NCBI GenBank assembly: GCA_009911035.1
Contig: QXWO01000041.1
Coordinates: forward strand, 1-56,153
Direction of reading: 5' to 3'
Length of the DNA stretch: 56,153 nt
Origin: Lachnospiraceae bacterium
GTDB lineage: Bacteria; Bacillota; Clostridia; Lachnospirales; Lachnospiraceae
Shown here piece after piece: positions 34,965 to 44,365 of this stretch; the first letter of the stretch is position 1, and each line of letters begins with the position of its first letter. The position numbers and the translations under genes are program-made. The notes beneath the pieces were generated by a model. It was not told the origin of the DNA. It saw only the letters and a program-made list of their open reading frames with translations, and ran no database searches.

Positions 34965-35337
34965 GATTTTCTTTCCATAAATCATTTGTCAGGCTGGTTA
35001 CATACAAATCTATTCCTATCTCCCTTGTTGCCACATAGGACATTAAAAAGACTATTCTCGTAGCAATGCTCTGCCTACGGTAACTGCGGGGGATTAGAAT
35101 GCTTGAAATATGGACGAAATTGCTGAATCCGGATGCAAGATCTTCACGATCCCTTACACAAAACTGCAATATCAGCAGCTCCTTTTTTTCAGTATCTCCA
35201 ATATAAATTTCATAGCGGACATGTTCACCCTTCTTTTTTACAGTTCCTTTGGCAAGAAATAATTTTTCAAAGCATTCGTTCAGGATGCTAATAAACGCAA
35301 GTTCCTTCTTTTTAAAACGTCCCCGATATTCTATCAT
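34849..35337 (-). CDS. GNAT-like acetyltransferase
   Basis: 162 residues. The segment VHISSILIPRSYRRQSIATRIVFLMSY matches the GNAT motif A, where the R/Q-x-x-G/S-x-A/T turn binds acetyl-CoA; preceding strands (YEIYIGDTEKKELLILQFCV) fit the fold. The C-terminus holds the expected N-x-x-x-x-E-N-L region (TNDLWKENLISAGG). The substrate is unknown. The gene stands alone, antisense between the XRE module and the mating-pore operon, and its 3' end abuts a truncated gene, which hints at acquisition as cargo. Confidence 0.6.
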   Translation of the reverse strand: MIEYRGRFKKKELAFISILNECFEKLFLAKGTVKKKGEHVRYEIYIGDTEKKELLILQFCVRDREDLASGFSNFVHISSILIPRSYRRQSIATRIVFLMSYVATREIGIDLYVTSLTNDLWKENLISAGGEVDDNGDIQIFYQPFLDYNQDKLSYPANHVYI

Positions 35338-35458
35338 TTGTGATTCCCCTATGCATTAGTACGTGTACCCTTTTTCATGGACATTTGCGCCGGAAAGCGG
35401 CATGGCACAAGCTTGATTATTATAACAAAGAAAATGCCTACAAAAAAACAATAAAAAC

Positions 35459-35512
35459 GTGTAAACATTTTACACAAATATGAGTAAAAATAAGCGATGG
35501 TTTTTGTATAAT
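35459..35512 (+). promoter_or_regulatory. Probable mating-pore operon promoter with operator
   Basis: GTGTAAA (35459-35465) and TTTACAC (35469-35475) form a perfect inverted repeat; TATAAT follows at 35507-35512 with no good -35 box, so activation may be needed. The TGTAAA/TTTACA half-sites resemble those before the XRE gene, but the spacing differs (3 versus 7 bases). The leader to 35708 shows nothing else clear. Confidence 0.5.
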
Positions 35513-35707
35513 AATACCATTTTTGAGTTTGTTTTACCGAAATTGAAAAAGAAAAATAATAAAAAAAGGGAAAATAGTCAATTGTAGGCAGATGTACCGA
35601 ATCGGGAAGCCGGTACTATTGACGGAAAAGAATCTTCTGATATGATTAAAAGAAGTAAAAGCACATGTGATTTTTATAATTTGATATGAAAAAGGAGGCT
35701 TGCACGC

Positions 35708-36073
35708 ATGTATGACCTGGTGTGCAGGGCCGATACCCTTTTTCTTGCTGCGCAGATCAGAATGGAAGGCATTCTGCTGACAGGGAACGAGTGGGATTTT
35801 TTGATGGAAGACCCCGAGGACGGCGTATTTGCCACCCTCATTGACAAAGCGGAAGATATCGGCGCCAGCGGATATCAGCTTTTGATGACCATAGGGGTAA
35901 TCGGTCTGGTATTCTCGATTATTTTTACGGCAATTTCCCTGCTCATGACATCCAACGCGCAGAAGAAGGAGGAGAAAAAATCACATGCGCTGGTTATATG
36001 CGTTGCTGGAATCTGTATTTTCAGCGTATTCAGCATAGTCGGTTTTTTCAAATCAATCGGCTCTGGATTATAG
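35708..36073 (+). CDS. VirB2/TrbC-like small membrane protein 1
   Basis: 121 residues, RBS AAGGAGG. Two hydrophobic helices in the C-terminal half (TIGVIGLVFSIIFTAISLLM and LVICVAGICIFSVFSIVGF) are joined by a charged loop (NAQKKEEKKSH), the topology of VirB2/TrbC-like pilin subunits. The N-terminus is hydrophilic, with no signal peptide seen. It is the first gene of the mating-pore operon and is followed by a terminator-like hairpin, as expected for a subunit needed in excess. It shares the G-x-x-G-[IL]-V-F-S-I core, charged loop and second helix with the protein at 36488-36907. Confidence 0.65.
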   Translation: MYDLVCRADTLFLAAQIRMEGILLTGNEWDFLMEDPEDGVFATLIDKAEDIGASGYQLLMTIGVIGLVFSIIFTAISLLMTSNAQKKEEKKSHALVICVAGICIFSVFSIVGFFKSIGSGL

Positions 36074-36084
36074 TTAGTCACTTG

Positions 36085-36117
36085 AGGTGGAGGCAAAAAG
36101 CTCCACCTTTCTTTTTT
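36085..36117 (+). terminator. Intrinsic terminator after the first pilin-like gene
   Basis: AGGTGGAG (36085-36092) / CTCCACCT (36101-36108) followed by a T-rich tail, 12 bases after the stop; probably partial, since the rest of the operon lies downstream. Confidence 0.75.
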
Positions 36118-36145
36118 GCGCAAAAATTTGGGAAGGAGGAAGAAG

Positions 36146-36484
36146 TTGGCATCAACAGGAGTATTCAGGGTACCAAGGGAGTTTAAGGATGAAGATAAAT
36201 GGTTCCGCTATTTTACCAAGAAACAGGCACTGGTATTGATACTGGTATTACTGGCGGACTACAAGCTTATTATGGCAGCTGCACCCCACGGTATGGTTAT
36301 TGCGGCTGTCATTGTGTCTATTTTAATTACTCTGGTGGCAGGCGGCATGGTCATGATCGAACTGCCGGTAGATGTGATGTTTCTGACAGGGGGTGGCATT
36401 ACGCTGGATCAGTGGCTTTTCAGGGTGATGTTAAGGAAATGCCGCCGGGTGTTATATACAAAGCATACACAGGAGGGAAGCTGA
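36146..36484 (+). CDS. PrgI-family conjugation protein
   Basis: 112 residues from TTG 36146 behind GGAAGGAGGA; the longer frame from 36116 would start inside the terminator tail. The N-terminal RVPREFKDEDKWFRYFTKKQ is characteristic of PrgI proteins of Gram-positive conjugation systems, followed by two hydrophobic helices (LVLILVLLADYKLI and VIAAVIVSILITLVAGGMVM) and a cytoplasmic tail. PrgI-type proteins are inner-membrane channel parts comparable to VirB3 and lie next to the VirB4 gene in Tn1549-like elements. Here two genes intervene before VirB4. Confidence 0.75.
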   Translation: MASTGVFRVPREFKDEDKWFRYFTKKQALVLILVLLADYKLIMAAAPHGMVIAAVIVSILITLVAGGMVMIELPVDVMFLTGGGITLDQWLFRVMLRKCRRVLYTKHTQEGS

Positions 36485-36487
36485 TGT

Positions 36488-36907
36488 ATGAAAGGAAAAA
36501 ATAGAAGAAAATGCCATTCAAGGAAAAAGATATGCACAGCGGCGCTTTTTTTATGCGTACTGCTGCTGACGGGGTGCGGGGATGACGGGGAGAGCATTTA
36601 CAATTTCTCAGGCGTTGAACCAAAGGAGATCGACCCGTGGGTATACCTGCAGGATACCGCACTGTCCTCGAACACACAGATACTTGGTTTCGCCTCATCC
36701 GCAAGCCGCCTTGGGATTACCGTAGGGGTTGCGGGCATCGTTTTTTCCATTCTGTATATGGCGATCCGGATTTTTTTTGCCCGGAACGCGAAAGTCAGGG
36801 AGGAAATCAAGGAGGAGGCCATGATAAAGGGAATGGTGGCAATTATGATTTTCAGCGTCCCGTTCTGGCTGGGGATTTTTAAGCTGGCAGGAGAGATGCT
36901 GATTTAA
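36488..36907 (+). CDS. VirB2/TrbC-like lipoprotein (paralogue 2)
   Basis: 139 residues. A lipoprotein-type signal (ALFLCVLLLTGCGDDGE) is followed by a hydrophilic stretch and two membrane helices: ITVGVAGIVFSILYMAIRIF, then a charged loop (NAKVREEIKEEAMIK), then GMVAIMIFSVPFWLGIFKL. Core and loop closely match the protein at 35708-36073, so the pair arose by duplication, with this copy gaining a lipid anchor or export signal. The conserved sequence spacing suggests both are structural subunits of the channel or pilus. Confidence 0.6.
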   Translation: MKGKNRRKCHSRKKICTAALFLCVLLLTGCGDDGESIYNFSGVEPKEIDPWVYLQDTALSSNTQILGFASSASRLGITVGVAGIVFSILYMAIRIFFARNAKVREEIKEEAMIKGMVAIMIFSVPFWLGIFKLAGEMLI

Positions 36908-36917
36908 GGAGGAAGCA

Positions 36918-37922
36918 ATGCAGACTATAGATACATTAGTCCGCTCCGTGCAGATAATCGCAGTAATTATCGTGGTTTTACTGGCAATATTCGGCGCGGT
37001 TGGATTTTATTTCATGAAGATACACAGGAGCAGGGTACAGGAGAAACATCTGGATTACAGCCAGTTTAGAAGGCTGGACTCCCTGGAATATGTGAAATTC
37101 GACGACGTGGGGGAGTACATGGTTGTTGCAGACGGGAAAAAGCGCTTTATCGGGGCAATTGCCTGCAGTGGGTGCGAGTTCCGCGATGCGGAGGACGAGG
37201 AACGCCTGCAGATTATACGGGGATACCTTTCCTTCATCAATGTACTTGATAACCAGAATATACAGTTTTGGCAGATGGCAAGGGATGTCAACCTGGATAA
37301 GATGGTAACGGATTACAAGGAGCAGCTCACGAGCCTTCAGGAGAGGCAGTATCTGATGACGCTGGATTATGAAGAAATAAAAAAGGAGTCGGAGCAGGTT
37401 CCGGAAGGTGAAGAAGAACGGTACGACCTGTATTATCAGAAACTCAGGCAGATGCAGAGGGAAATCATGTCCCTGGGCTACTGCGTGGCTCAGCTGAAAA
37501 TCCAGGTGCAGTATCTGGAATCCGTCAGCGGCGAGAAAGCAGATCCGCATTTGGATCAGTTGTATATTTACGACTGGACTTATAACGCCATTGATTTTAC
37601 ACAGGAACTTACGGAGAGAGAGATTTACTCCAAAGCTGAGAAGCAGCTCGAGAACAGGGCGGCGGCGTATATATCCTCACTCCGCAACGCCGGGGTAAAG
37701 GCCCGGATGCTGACAGGAGTGGAAATACTGGAACAGATGCGCCGCTATACACATCCGGTCAGCGCAGCAAAGTACCGCGCTGACGAAATTCTGCAGTCCG
37801 CATATGACAGCATTGCGGTGACGAGCAGTTCCTTAAGGGAAATGGAAGAAACGGTCAGCCAGAACGCATTAAGGGAAATGGCGGCAGAGTTTGCATTCAT
37901 GGAAGAGGAGGAGAATCTGTAG
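36918..37922 (+). CDS. VirB4 N-terminal-domain-like accessory protein
   Basis: 334 residues with one N-terminal membrane helix (IIAVIIVVLLAIFGAVGFYF). Residues ~40-110 (YVKFDDVGEYMVVADGKKRF, GAIACSGCEF, IIRGYLSFINVLDNQNIQFW) look like the N-terminal, non-ATPase domain of Gram-positive VirB4 proteins, then a coiled-coil region and a C-terminal part (RMLTGVEILEQMRRYTHPVSA) with the kind of sequence that follows it. No Walker motifs occur. The gene stops directly before the VirB4 gene. It may act as a membrane anchor or partner of that ATPase, as if one ancestral protein had been split or duplicated. Confidence 0.6.
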   Translation: MQTIDTLVRSVQIIAVIIVVLLAIFGAVGFYFMKIHRSRVQEKHLDYSQFRRLDSLEYVKFDDVGEYMVVADGKKRFIGAIACSGCEFRDAEDEERLQIIRGYLSFINVLDNQNIQFWQMARDVNLDKMVTDYKEQLTSLQERQYLMTLDYEEIKKESEQVPEGEEERYDLYYQKLRQMQREIMSLGYCVAQLKIQVQYLESVSGEKADPHLDQLYIYDWTYNAIDFTQELTEREIYSKAEKQLENRAAAYISSLRNAGVKARMLTGVEILEQMRRYTHPVSAAKYRADEILQSAYDSIAVTSSSLREMEETVSQNALREMAAEFAFMEEEENL

Positions 37923-40139
37923 ATGAATCGGGAAATTATAGCAATTCTGCTCATAGCGGCATCGGGAATCTTATTTTTTGTAATCATGGCGGTTGTAATA
38001 GTAAGACTGCTTAAAAACAGGGAAAAGCCGAAACCGGCAGGAGAGGACGAGAAGCTGTTCAGGCGGGTATCTGCGGCGCGGGAGATAGTGGCGCCGGATG
38101 GGGTGGATCCGAATCCCCTGTCTTATTTCATTCTGAATGATGCAGGGCATGACGTGTATGTAAGGTGCTTTACCATTGATGCCCTGCCCAAACGGACTGC
38201 TTTTGCAACGACATTTCCAGCCCTGTTCAACAGCGGGCGGATGCGGGTCAGCGTTTTCATAGAGCCGCTGCCGGAGAGCCGTGCGGCACATATGCTGGAT
38301 ACGACAATCGTTGAAATCGAAACGAATATTATCAGTGCGGAAAAGAATTACAACCGGAATATGCTCCGCAAGCTGAACGGGAAGCTGCGGGAGACCGAAG
38401 GGTGGGCAGAGCGTATAGAAACAGGCGAAAACAGCCTTTACCATGTTTATTTCCTGTTCGTGCTCATGACATCTTCGCTGGAGGAACTCAATTATGAGTC
38501 GGATTCTTTCCGTAATCTTGCAAAAGAGAAACAGATTACGGTCAGCGCCTGTTATGGCGTGCAGCCGGAAGCCTTTCTGTCGGGAATGCCTTTAAACCGC
38601 AGGGTAAACGCAGGGATAGGACCTGTGAAAACTGCCGGATTAAAGAGACATACGATGGACAAACTCAGCATCTCCAGTATCTTTAACCATACCCAGACAG
38701 ATTTCATCCATGAAAACGGCGTCGTTTTGGGAAGGAACATGTCCAGCTGGAAGCCTGTGGCGTATGACTGCTATGATACCAGCCATAACGGATATAACGT
38801 GGTTTTCTGCGGGATGACGGGTACAGGGAAGTCTGCCACGATGAAGATTCTTGCATCCCGGTACATATCCAAAAACGGATACCGTTTTGTTGCAATTGAC
38901 AGTCAGGCAAGGGGAAACCGCGGGGAGTATGCGATGATGGCGGACGTGCAGTGCGGCATTAATTACCAGATAAAAGTCGGAAGCGACATTATTTTGAATC
39001 CCTTTGAGGTTCGGGAAGAAGAGGAATGGTCGGAAATGGACGGCGATTATATGGTGTTAAAGCTGAAAGATAAAGTGGAAGATGCCAGAAGCAGCCTTAT
39101 GATCATGGTCCAGGGAAATAAGGGAGCTGCGGATTTTGAACTGACAACCTACCTTGAGCGTGTCATTACGGACATAATAGTGGAACTGTATGAGGAACGG
39201 GGAATCATTGACGGCCAGGTGGACAGCCTGTTTGAGGAAGGGCTGCAGGAGAAGGAGATTTTGGGAAGCGGGAAAAGGCGGAAAACGCTGCCCACGATGA
39301 CGGATTTTTATAAAAAGGCTTTAAAAAAGGAGCGCGATAACGAGATCAGGGAACACAAGAAAGCCTACCGCATTCTGCTCGACAGCCTAAAGGAACGTAT
39401 CCGGGAACTGTATTACTGTCCAAAGTGTCTGCGCTTCTATACAAGAAAAGAGTATGAGTCGTTAAAGCATATCTGCGGATGCGGGGAAAATGGTCATAAG
39501 ATACAGGCCATACAGGGGGTAAAAAGCTACTTCGACGGACAGAGTAATGTTGTCATAGACAGGAATGTGAAATTTACCAACATAGACCTGTCGCAGCTTC
39601 CGGAAGAGGAGAGGGCGGTTGCCCGGCTGGTGGCGCTCAGCTTTGTAACGGAACATTTTATAAAGAAAAATGCAATTAACCCAAAGAAAATGGAGTATAT
39701 GGGTGTGATCTGCGACGAGCTGCATGAAAATTTCAAGTCCCTGCCTGCCGTACAGAAGCTTGATTATGTTTCCAGGACGTCAAGAAAAAGGCTGGTGTCG
39801 CTGTGGACGGCAACACAGGCATTGAAGGATTACCAGAGGATGCCGGAAACGGAAGCCCTGTTAAAGCAGGCGGCAACAAAATTTGTATTCAAGCAGGACT
39901 ATCAGGACCGGAGCTGGGTGAAAGAAGCGCTCAACCTTACAAATGGACAGGCAGACCGCATCCTGGAACTTGGCGGGGATCCTTCGGACAAGAGCGAGGA
40001 CCGGAAAGGGGAAGTCTGCATCGTGGATAACGGAAAGGTATGCTTCTGTAAGGTGGACTACTTAAAAGCGGCGGAAGCGGTATTTGTGGAAACGGATGCC
40101 AGGACACTGCAGGCTATGTACGGAGGCGAGGCAGGATGA
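37923..40139 (+). CDS. virB4: VirB4-type conjugation ATPase
   Basis: 738 residues, one N-terminal membrane helix. Walker A GMTGTGKS lies near residues 296-303, Walker B-like GVICDELHE near 593-601, followed by SLWTATQALKDYQRM and QAATKFVFKQDYQD, typical of TraC/VirB4 C-domains. Between the two Walker motifs an inserted zinc-ribbon-like region has two Cys pairs (CPKC and, about 20 residues later, CGC), which is uncommon in the family. This ATPase energises assembly of the channel and possibly substrate transfer. Its stop overlaps the next start (ATGA). Confidence 0.92.
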   Translation: MNREIIAILLIAASGILFFVIMAVVIVRLLKNREKPKPAGEDEKLFRRVSAAREIVAPDGVDPNPLSYFILNDAGHDVYVRCFTIDALPKRTAFATTFPALFNSGRMRVSVFIEPLPESRAAHMLDTTIVEIETNIISAEKNYNRNMLRKLNGKLRETEGWAERIETGENSLYHVYFLFVLMTSSLEELNYESDSFRNLAKEKQITVSACYGVQPEAFLSGMPLNRRVNAGIGPVKTAGLKRHTMDKLSISSIFNHTQTDFIHENGVVLGRNMSSWKPVAYDCYDTSHNGYNVVFCGMTGTGKSATMKILASRYISKNGYRFVAIDSQARGNRGEYAMMADVQCGINYQIKVGSDIILNPFEVREEEEWSEMDGDYMVLKLKDKVEDARSSLMIMVQGNKGAADFELTTYLERVITDIIVELYEERGIIDGQVDSLFEEGLQEKEILGSGKRRKTLPTMTDFYKKALKKERDNEIREHKKAYRILLDSLKERIRELYYCPKCLRFYTRKEYESLKHICGCGENGHKIQAIQGVKSYFDGQSNVVIDRNVKFTNIDLSQLPEEERAVARLVALSFVTEHFIKKNAINPKKMEYMGVICDELHENFKSLPAVQKLDYVSRTSRKRLVSLWTATQALKDYQRMPETEALLKQAATKFVFKQDYQDRSWVKEALNLTNGQADRILELGGDPSDKSEDRKGEVCIVDNGKVCFCKVDYLKAAEAVFVETDARTLQAMYGGEAG

Positions 40140-42835
40140 GGGGACTGAAAAAAGCACTGTGCCTTGCATTGCTGTGCATTCCGCTTTTGCTCTGCCGGGG
40201 AATGGTCGTGTACGCATCCCAGTCTGACAGCATAGAGAATGATGTCGATGAAGGGAACAACAACCGCTTTGATACAACATCACCCTGGCTGAAAGGTACG
40301 TCAGACGAGTCTATTTATGGGAATCCCATTGATGCAGGGGAAGAACAGCAGGATATTACCGTGGGCAAGCCCGGACGTGTGGAAAAATACATTGCAGAAC
40401 TGCTAAGGAATATAGGCAGTTCCGTTATTGCACTCCTGCAGGATAACATCGGCGCATCCCTGGACAGTATCGTATACGGGAGGGTAGGAAGCGGGCAGCC
40501 CAACAAGGTTAACATCTATGCCTTTGAACTGCGTAAGGGAAATCCTTACGGCGTGACCGCATCAGTATGTTATGCGCTGCTTAGGGGAATGATGTTCATT
40601 TTCCTCGGGATTACTTTTGTGTTCCAGCTGGCGAAATCGGCATGGACAGGGCAGACCGCAAAAAGCAGGGATGAAATCAGGAGTATGTTTCCGTCCATGG
40701 CATTGAAGTTTGCCGCGCTTATCTTAATGCCGTACCTGCTGGACGTGGCGCTGTATGTGAGGGATGTCCTGCTGTACGGCATTAAGGAAGTAACTTCGCA
40801 GATGATAACCGGAGGGGCAACATTATCACTGTCGAAGGCTTTTCTGATTAATGCGGAGCGCAGCGGAACTTTTGTTGATGCCGTCATGTACCTGGGAACA
40901 GTGGTCTTAACGGTTTATTTCGTGTTTTTATATGTTGCCGTGGCCATAGATATGCTGGTCTGTTTTGTCAGTTTTCCCTTTTTGTGCGTACTTCAGAGCA
41001 GGAAGCGGGATCTGCTTGGCGGATGGGTAATGACCGTGTTTTCCAATATCATGACGCCCGTGATAGATGCCGTACTGCTCCTGATTCCATTGCTCACAAG
41101 CCTGATGCTGTCGGACACGATAAAAGGCGTGGCGGTTATCCAGCTGGTCATGTGCATGCTTCTTATTCCGGCGAGGATCCGGTTTAAGGCGCTGCTGGGA
41201 ATCCAGAGCAACGAACGGAACGGCTTTTTGGGAGCGATGGCAATGATGACGCTCACAAGGGCAATCGCATCACGTATCAAACAGGGTGTTGGAAAACTCG
41301 CAGATGCTTTTTCTGATGCGAGAAAGAGCCGTATGTATGGCGAAATGGCGGATGTTGACAGGGAAGAAGAGGAGTCCTACTTGTCAGCGGCAGAAGGAAA
41401 AAGCAGTCCGAATAACAGACTATCGGAAGATGGAAATAATCTGTCGAGGGTAGATGGCGGACAGGAAAATGGCGTTTCATCTGCGGAAACAGGAAGCGAA
41501 AAACCGGAAGATCAGAATAATGCGCCAGTCCTTGACAGGGAACCAGATGATATTGCAGTCCCTCAGACGGCGGATTATGCACAGGAAGGGTTATCGTACG
41601 GAAACTTTAAAGAAAGGACGGATTTCCCATCAGATATCTCAGGTGCGGATGATGCCGGTACCGGGACTCCGTCTCAAAATAAAAACGATTTATTGCGGAG
41701 CATAGACGGTGCGATGAATCAATCACAGGAAAATCTGGATAAATTGAAGGTAGACCGCGCGGAACTGGTACAGCAGGATAAACAATTGAGGCGCCAGATG
41801 TTGAACCACAGGCGCGGCTCGGAAGAATACCGGGAGCTGGAAACGGAAAGAGCGGATATAGAAAGCCAGACAGCCCGGCTGGATAAGAGAATCGCAATGG
41901 AGAACGGGCGTCTTAACCAGCTTCGCCAGCAGTCAAGGCAGCTTCATACAGCAATGGGTGTACATGGGACCCCGACAAGCTTTGATGACAGAAGGGCGGA
42001 GATTTTACAGAAAAGGGCGACCATCTCCAATTTTGAACAACCTGAATTTAAGGGTGTTCTTAGCAATGCACAGATGCGGGATTTATACAAGAAACGCGCT
42101 GTAGCGAATGTGGTAAAGGCAGCTGCCGGGACAGGCGGCGGCGCTGCATTAGGGGCAGTTGCCGGCGGCTCAGCAGTATTTTTAGGTGCTTCGGCGGCAG
42201 CACTTTCTTCCGCAGGAGGTATTCAGGCAGGCGGAGGCGCAGGAGAGGCAGCGGTAGATGTATCTATTGAAGCCGGGCGTATTGCGGGAGCGGCTGCCAG
42301 GAGTGGGGGAAAAAGAATTTACCAGGCAGCTGATATGGCGGCATCCGCTTATCTCATGAATAAAATCAGACCTGCAGCAATGCAGGCATCTTTCCATATG
42401 GATACCGGAACCACGGTGGGCGGTACAGTGGAAGCTCCTACATTAAATAAGGAAGAAACAGAAACAGTAAGCGGCATAAATACCCGGTCCGGTAAGCAGA
42501 TACAGGCAGATGTTTCCTATGCAGTGCAGGAAATCCTGAGCGTAGAAGGCACGATGAAGAACAGTACGGCGCTGCGGGCGATGCAGCAGGCCAACCTGCG
42601 TGCAGAGAAAGAGATAGCAGTCATGCGCGAGGAAGGAAAAGTAGTTCTGACCGAGGAGACAATCCGCACAAAAAGGATAGAAGCCCAGACAGCGGCGATT
42701 TCAGAGGCAGTCCTTTTGCAGATGGAAAAGAAAGCCAGATATGACCGCGGATCCGAGGACTATGAAAATGCGGCAAAAATGATTCAGGAACGGGTAAAAC
42801 AGATTTTAGAGGACAAGAACCGTCCCTTGGTATAA
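40136..42835 (+). CDS. VirB6/TrbL-like polytopic membrane protein with long coiled-coil tail
   Basis: 899 residues. A signal-like N-terminus (ALCLALLCIPLLLCRG) is followed by five or more membrane helices between residues ~140 and 370 (e.g. LTVYFVFLYVAVAIDMLVCF). The remainder is soluble: an acidic linker (residues ~410-520), a coiled coil (LDKLKVDRAELVQQDKQLRR...), and a glycine/alanine-rich stretch (GTGGGAALGAVAGG) near 665. VirB6/TrbL proteins form the inner-membrane part of the channel; the long C-terminal cytoplasmic tail is typical of Gram-positive versions. It is translationally coupled to VirB4. Confidence 0.75.
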   Translation: MRGLKKALCLALLCIPLLLCRGMVVYASQSDSIENDVDEGNNNRFDTTSPWLKGTSDESIYGNPIDAGEEQQDITVGKPGRVEKYIAELLRNIGSSVIALLQDNIGASLDSIVYGRVGSGQPNKVNIYAFELRKGNPYGVTASVCYALLRGMMFIFLGITFVFQLAKSAWTGQTAKSRDEIRSMFPSMALKFAALILMPYLLDVALYVRDVLLYGIKEVTSQMITGGATLSLSKAFLINAERSGTFVDAVMYLGTVVLTVYFVFLYVAVAIDMLVCFVSFPFLCVLQSRKRDLLGGWVMTVFSNIMTPVIDAVLLLIPLLTSLMLSDTIKGVAVIQLVMCMLLIPARIRFKALLGIQSNERNGFLGAMAMMTLTRAIASRIKQGVGKLADAFSDARKSRMYGEMADVDREEEESYLSAAEGKSSPNNRLSEDGNNLSRVDGGQENGVSSAETGSEKPEDQNNAPVLDREPDDIAVPQTADYAQEGLSYGNFKERTDFPSDISGADDAGTGTPSQNKNDLLRSIDGAMNQSQENLDKLKVDRAELVQQDKQLRRQMLNHRRGSEEYRELETERADIESQTARLDKRIAMENGRLNQLRQQSRQLHTAMGVHGTPTSFDDRRAEILQKRATISNFEQPEFKGVLSNAQMRDLYKKRAVANVVKAAAGTGGGAALGAVAGGSAVFLGASAAALSSAGGIQAGGGAGEAAVDVSIEAGRIAGAAARSGGKRIYQAADMAASAYLMNKIRPAAMQASFHMDTGTTVGGTVEAPTLNKEETETVSGINTRSGKQIQADVSYAVQEILSVEGTMKNSTALRAMQQANLRAEKEIAVMREEGKVVLTEETIRTKRIEAQTAAISEAVLLQMEKKARYDRGSEDYENAAKMIQERVKQILEDKNRPLV

Positions 42836-42846
42836 CAGGAGGACAG

Positions 42847-43785
42847 ATGAAAAAGGGCAAATTAAAAGTATTGCTGTGCCTGCTTTTATTCTCCCTGCTT
42901 CTTTCGGGGTGCGAGGGAGATTATGGGTATTATGGAAAAGCAGACATTCCCCCGCTGGTGGAGCAGTGGAGGGAAGAGGTGGAATTTTATGCGGATATGT
43001 ACGGGATTGCCGAGTACGTCGATGTGCTGCTTGCAATTATCGCACAGGAGTCCGGCGGTGATGCGGAAAAAACACCGGATATCATGCAGTGTTCGGCAAG
43101 TGCGGGACTTCCGGCAAATTCCATAACGGAACCGGTTGAGAGTATCCGGCAGGGGGTGTGGTATTTCAGTTCACTGCTCGCAGCAGGCACGGGCAAAGGC
43201 GTGGATATGGATTCCGTAATACAGGCCTACAATTTCGGCGGCGGATACATAGATTACATAGAAGCGGAACGGGACGGACACCACTCGGAAGCAGCTGCAA
43301 GGGAATTTTCCAGCAGGATGTGCGCACAGCATGGATACTCCGTATACGGAGACGTGCTGTATGTGGAGCATGTACGGTCGTGGCTGAGCGGCTCCGATGG
43401 CATGGGAGAAGGTGATTACGATACCATGCTGGCATGTATGCAGGAATATTTAGGAGTACCGTATTTGTATGGCGGAAGTGGGAAATATGGTATTGATTGT
43501 TCTGCACTCACGCAAAAAATCTTTAAGTCAGTGGGCATCACCTTGCCAAGAACGGCGCAATCACAATATGATTTTGTGACGCATATTTCGGACGCGGAAG
43601 CAGAACCGGGTGATCTGGTTTTCTTTGAGGGAACTTACGAAAGCGGCACATATATAACCCATGTGGGTATATATGTAGGAAACGGCAGGATGTTCCATGC
43701 AAGCTCCGGTAAGGGATATTGCTGTTACTCGTCAATAAACACAGCCTATTACCAAAACCATCTTGTCGGTTTTGGGAGGCCGTAA
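42847..43785 (+). CDS. CwlT-like peptidoglycan hydrolase, lipoprotein
   Basis: 312 residues. Lipobox LLLSGCEG near residues 19-26. The N-terminal domain looks like a lysozyme/transglycosylase (LLAIIAQESGGDAEKTPDIMQ; catalytic Glu in QESGG). The C-terminal NlpC/P60 domain has YGIDCSALTQKIF (catalytic Cys), GDLVFFEG and THVGIYVGNGRMFHAS (His), all intact. This pair matches CwlT of ICEBs1 and TcpI/Orf14-type proteins, which open the cell wall for the conjugation channel. Both domains appear active. Confidence 0.92.
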   Translation: MKKGKLKVLLCLLLFSLLLSGCEGDYGYYGKADIPPLVEQWREEVEFYADMYGIAEYVDVLLAIIAQESGGDAEKTPDIMQCSASAGLPANSITEPVESIRQGVWYFSSLLAAGTGKGVDMDSVIQAYNFGGGYIDYIEAERDGHHSEAAAREFSSRMCAQHGYSVYGDVLYVEHVRSWLSGSDGMGEGDYDTMLACMQEYLGVPYLYGGSGKYGIDCSALTQKIFKSVGITLPRTAQSQYDFVTHISDAEAEPGDLVFFEGTYESGTYITHVGIYVGNGRMFHASSGKGYCCYSSINTAYYQNHLVGFGRP

Positions 43786-43805
43786 AGAAACAAGGAGGAA
43801 GAAAC

Positions 43806-44357
43806 ATGAAATATGGTAATTTCAAAAAAGCGCTGTTTTCAACACTGGTTACAATTCTGGTGGTTCTGCTTTTTCTGACGGGCACGTTTTTACTGGTTAC
43901 GTCAAGAGATGGCACAGGGGAAGACAAATCGCAGACAGAGGACATGGCAGGACAAGAGGAAGTGCCTTTGGAACAGTCGGCCGGACAGGATCCGGAGCAG
44001 TTTTTACAGTCATTTGCAGAGGTTTTGTATACCTACGATACCAGGGAACGCAGGTTTTACGAAGGGACGGAAGCATTTATGACACCACAGGCATATGCGG
44101 AACTAGTGCCGTTTTCAGTAGGAGAATCAATGGAAAGCGGAGAGAAAATTCCGGCAGTGATATCTTCACTTCGGGAGGCGAAGTGCTATTATTGCTGCTT
44201 TTCAGAGACAGAGGCAGAGGTCATCATGGAGAGCTGTTTTACGCTGAACGGAAGCGGAAACGGGCAGATTATGCAGTATATCAAGCTGAATATCGAAAAG
44301 CAGAGCAATGAGTGGAAAATTACAGGTATCAATGTTTTAGATACTCTGGAACAGTGA
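43806..44357 (+). CDS. Membrane-anchored VirB8-like protein
   Basis: 183 residues from ATG 43806 (RBS AAGGAGG). One N-terminal membrane helix (LFSTLVTILVVLLFLTGTFLLV) and an acidic linker lead to a C-terminal globular domain (FLQSFAEVLYTYDTRERRFYEGTEAF, then YIKLNIEKQSNEWKITGINVL). The size, topology and final beta strands fit the NTF2-like fold of VirB8/TcpC proteins, which assemble the core complex. There is no distinctive motif, so the call rests on topology and operon position. Confidence 0.5.
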   Translation: MKYGNFKKALFSTLVTILVVLLFLTGTFLLVTSRDGTGEDKSQTEDMAGQEEVPLEQSAGQDPEQFLQSFAEVLYTYDTRERRFYEGTEAFMTPQAYAELVPFSVGESMESGEKIPAVISSLREAKCYYCCFSETEAEVIMESCFTLNGSGNGQIMQYIKLNIEKQSNEWKITGINVLDTLEQ

Positions 44358-44365
44358 GGTGGCAA

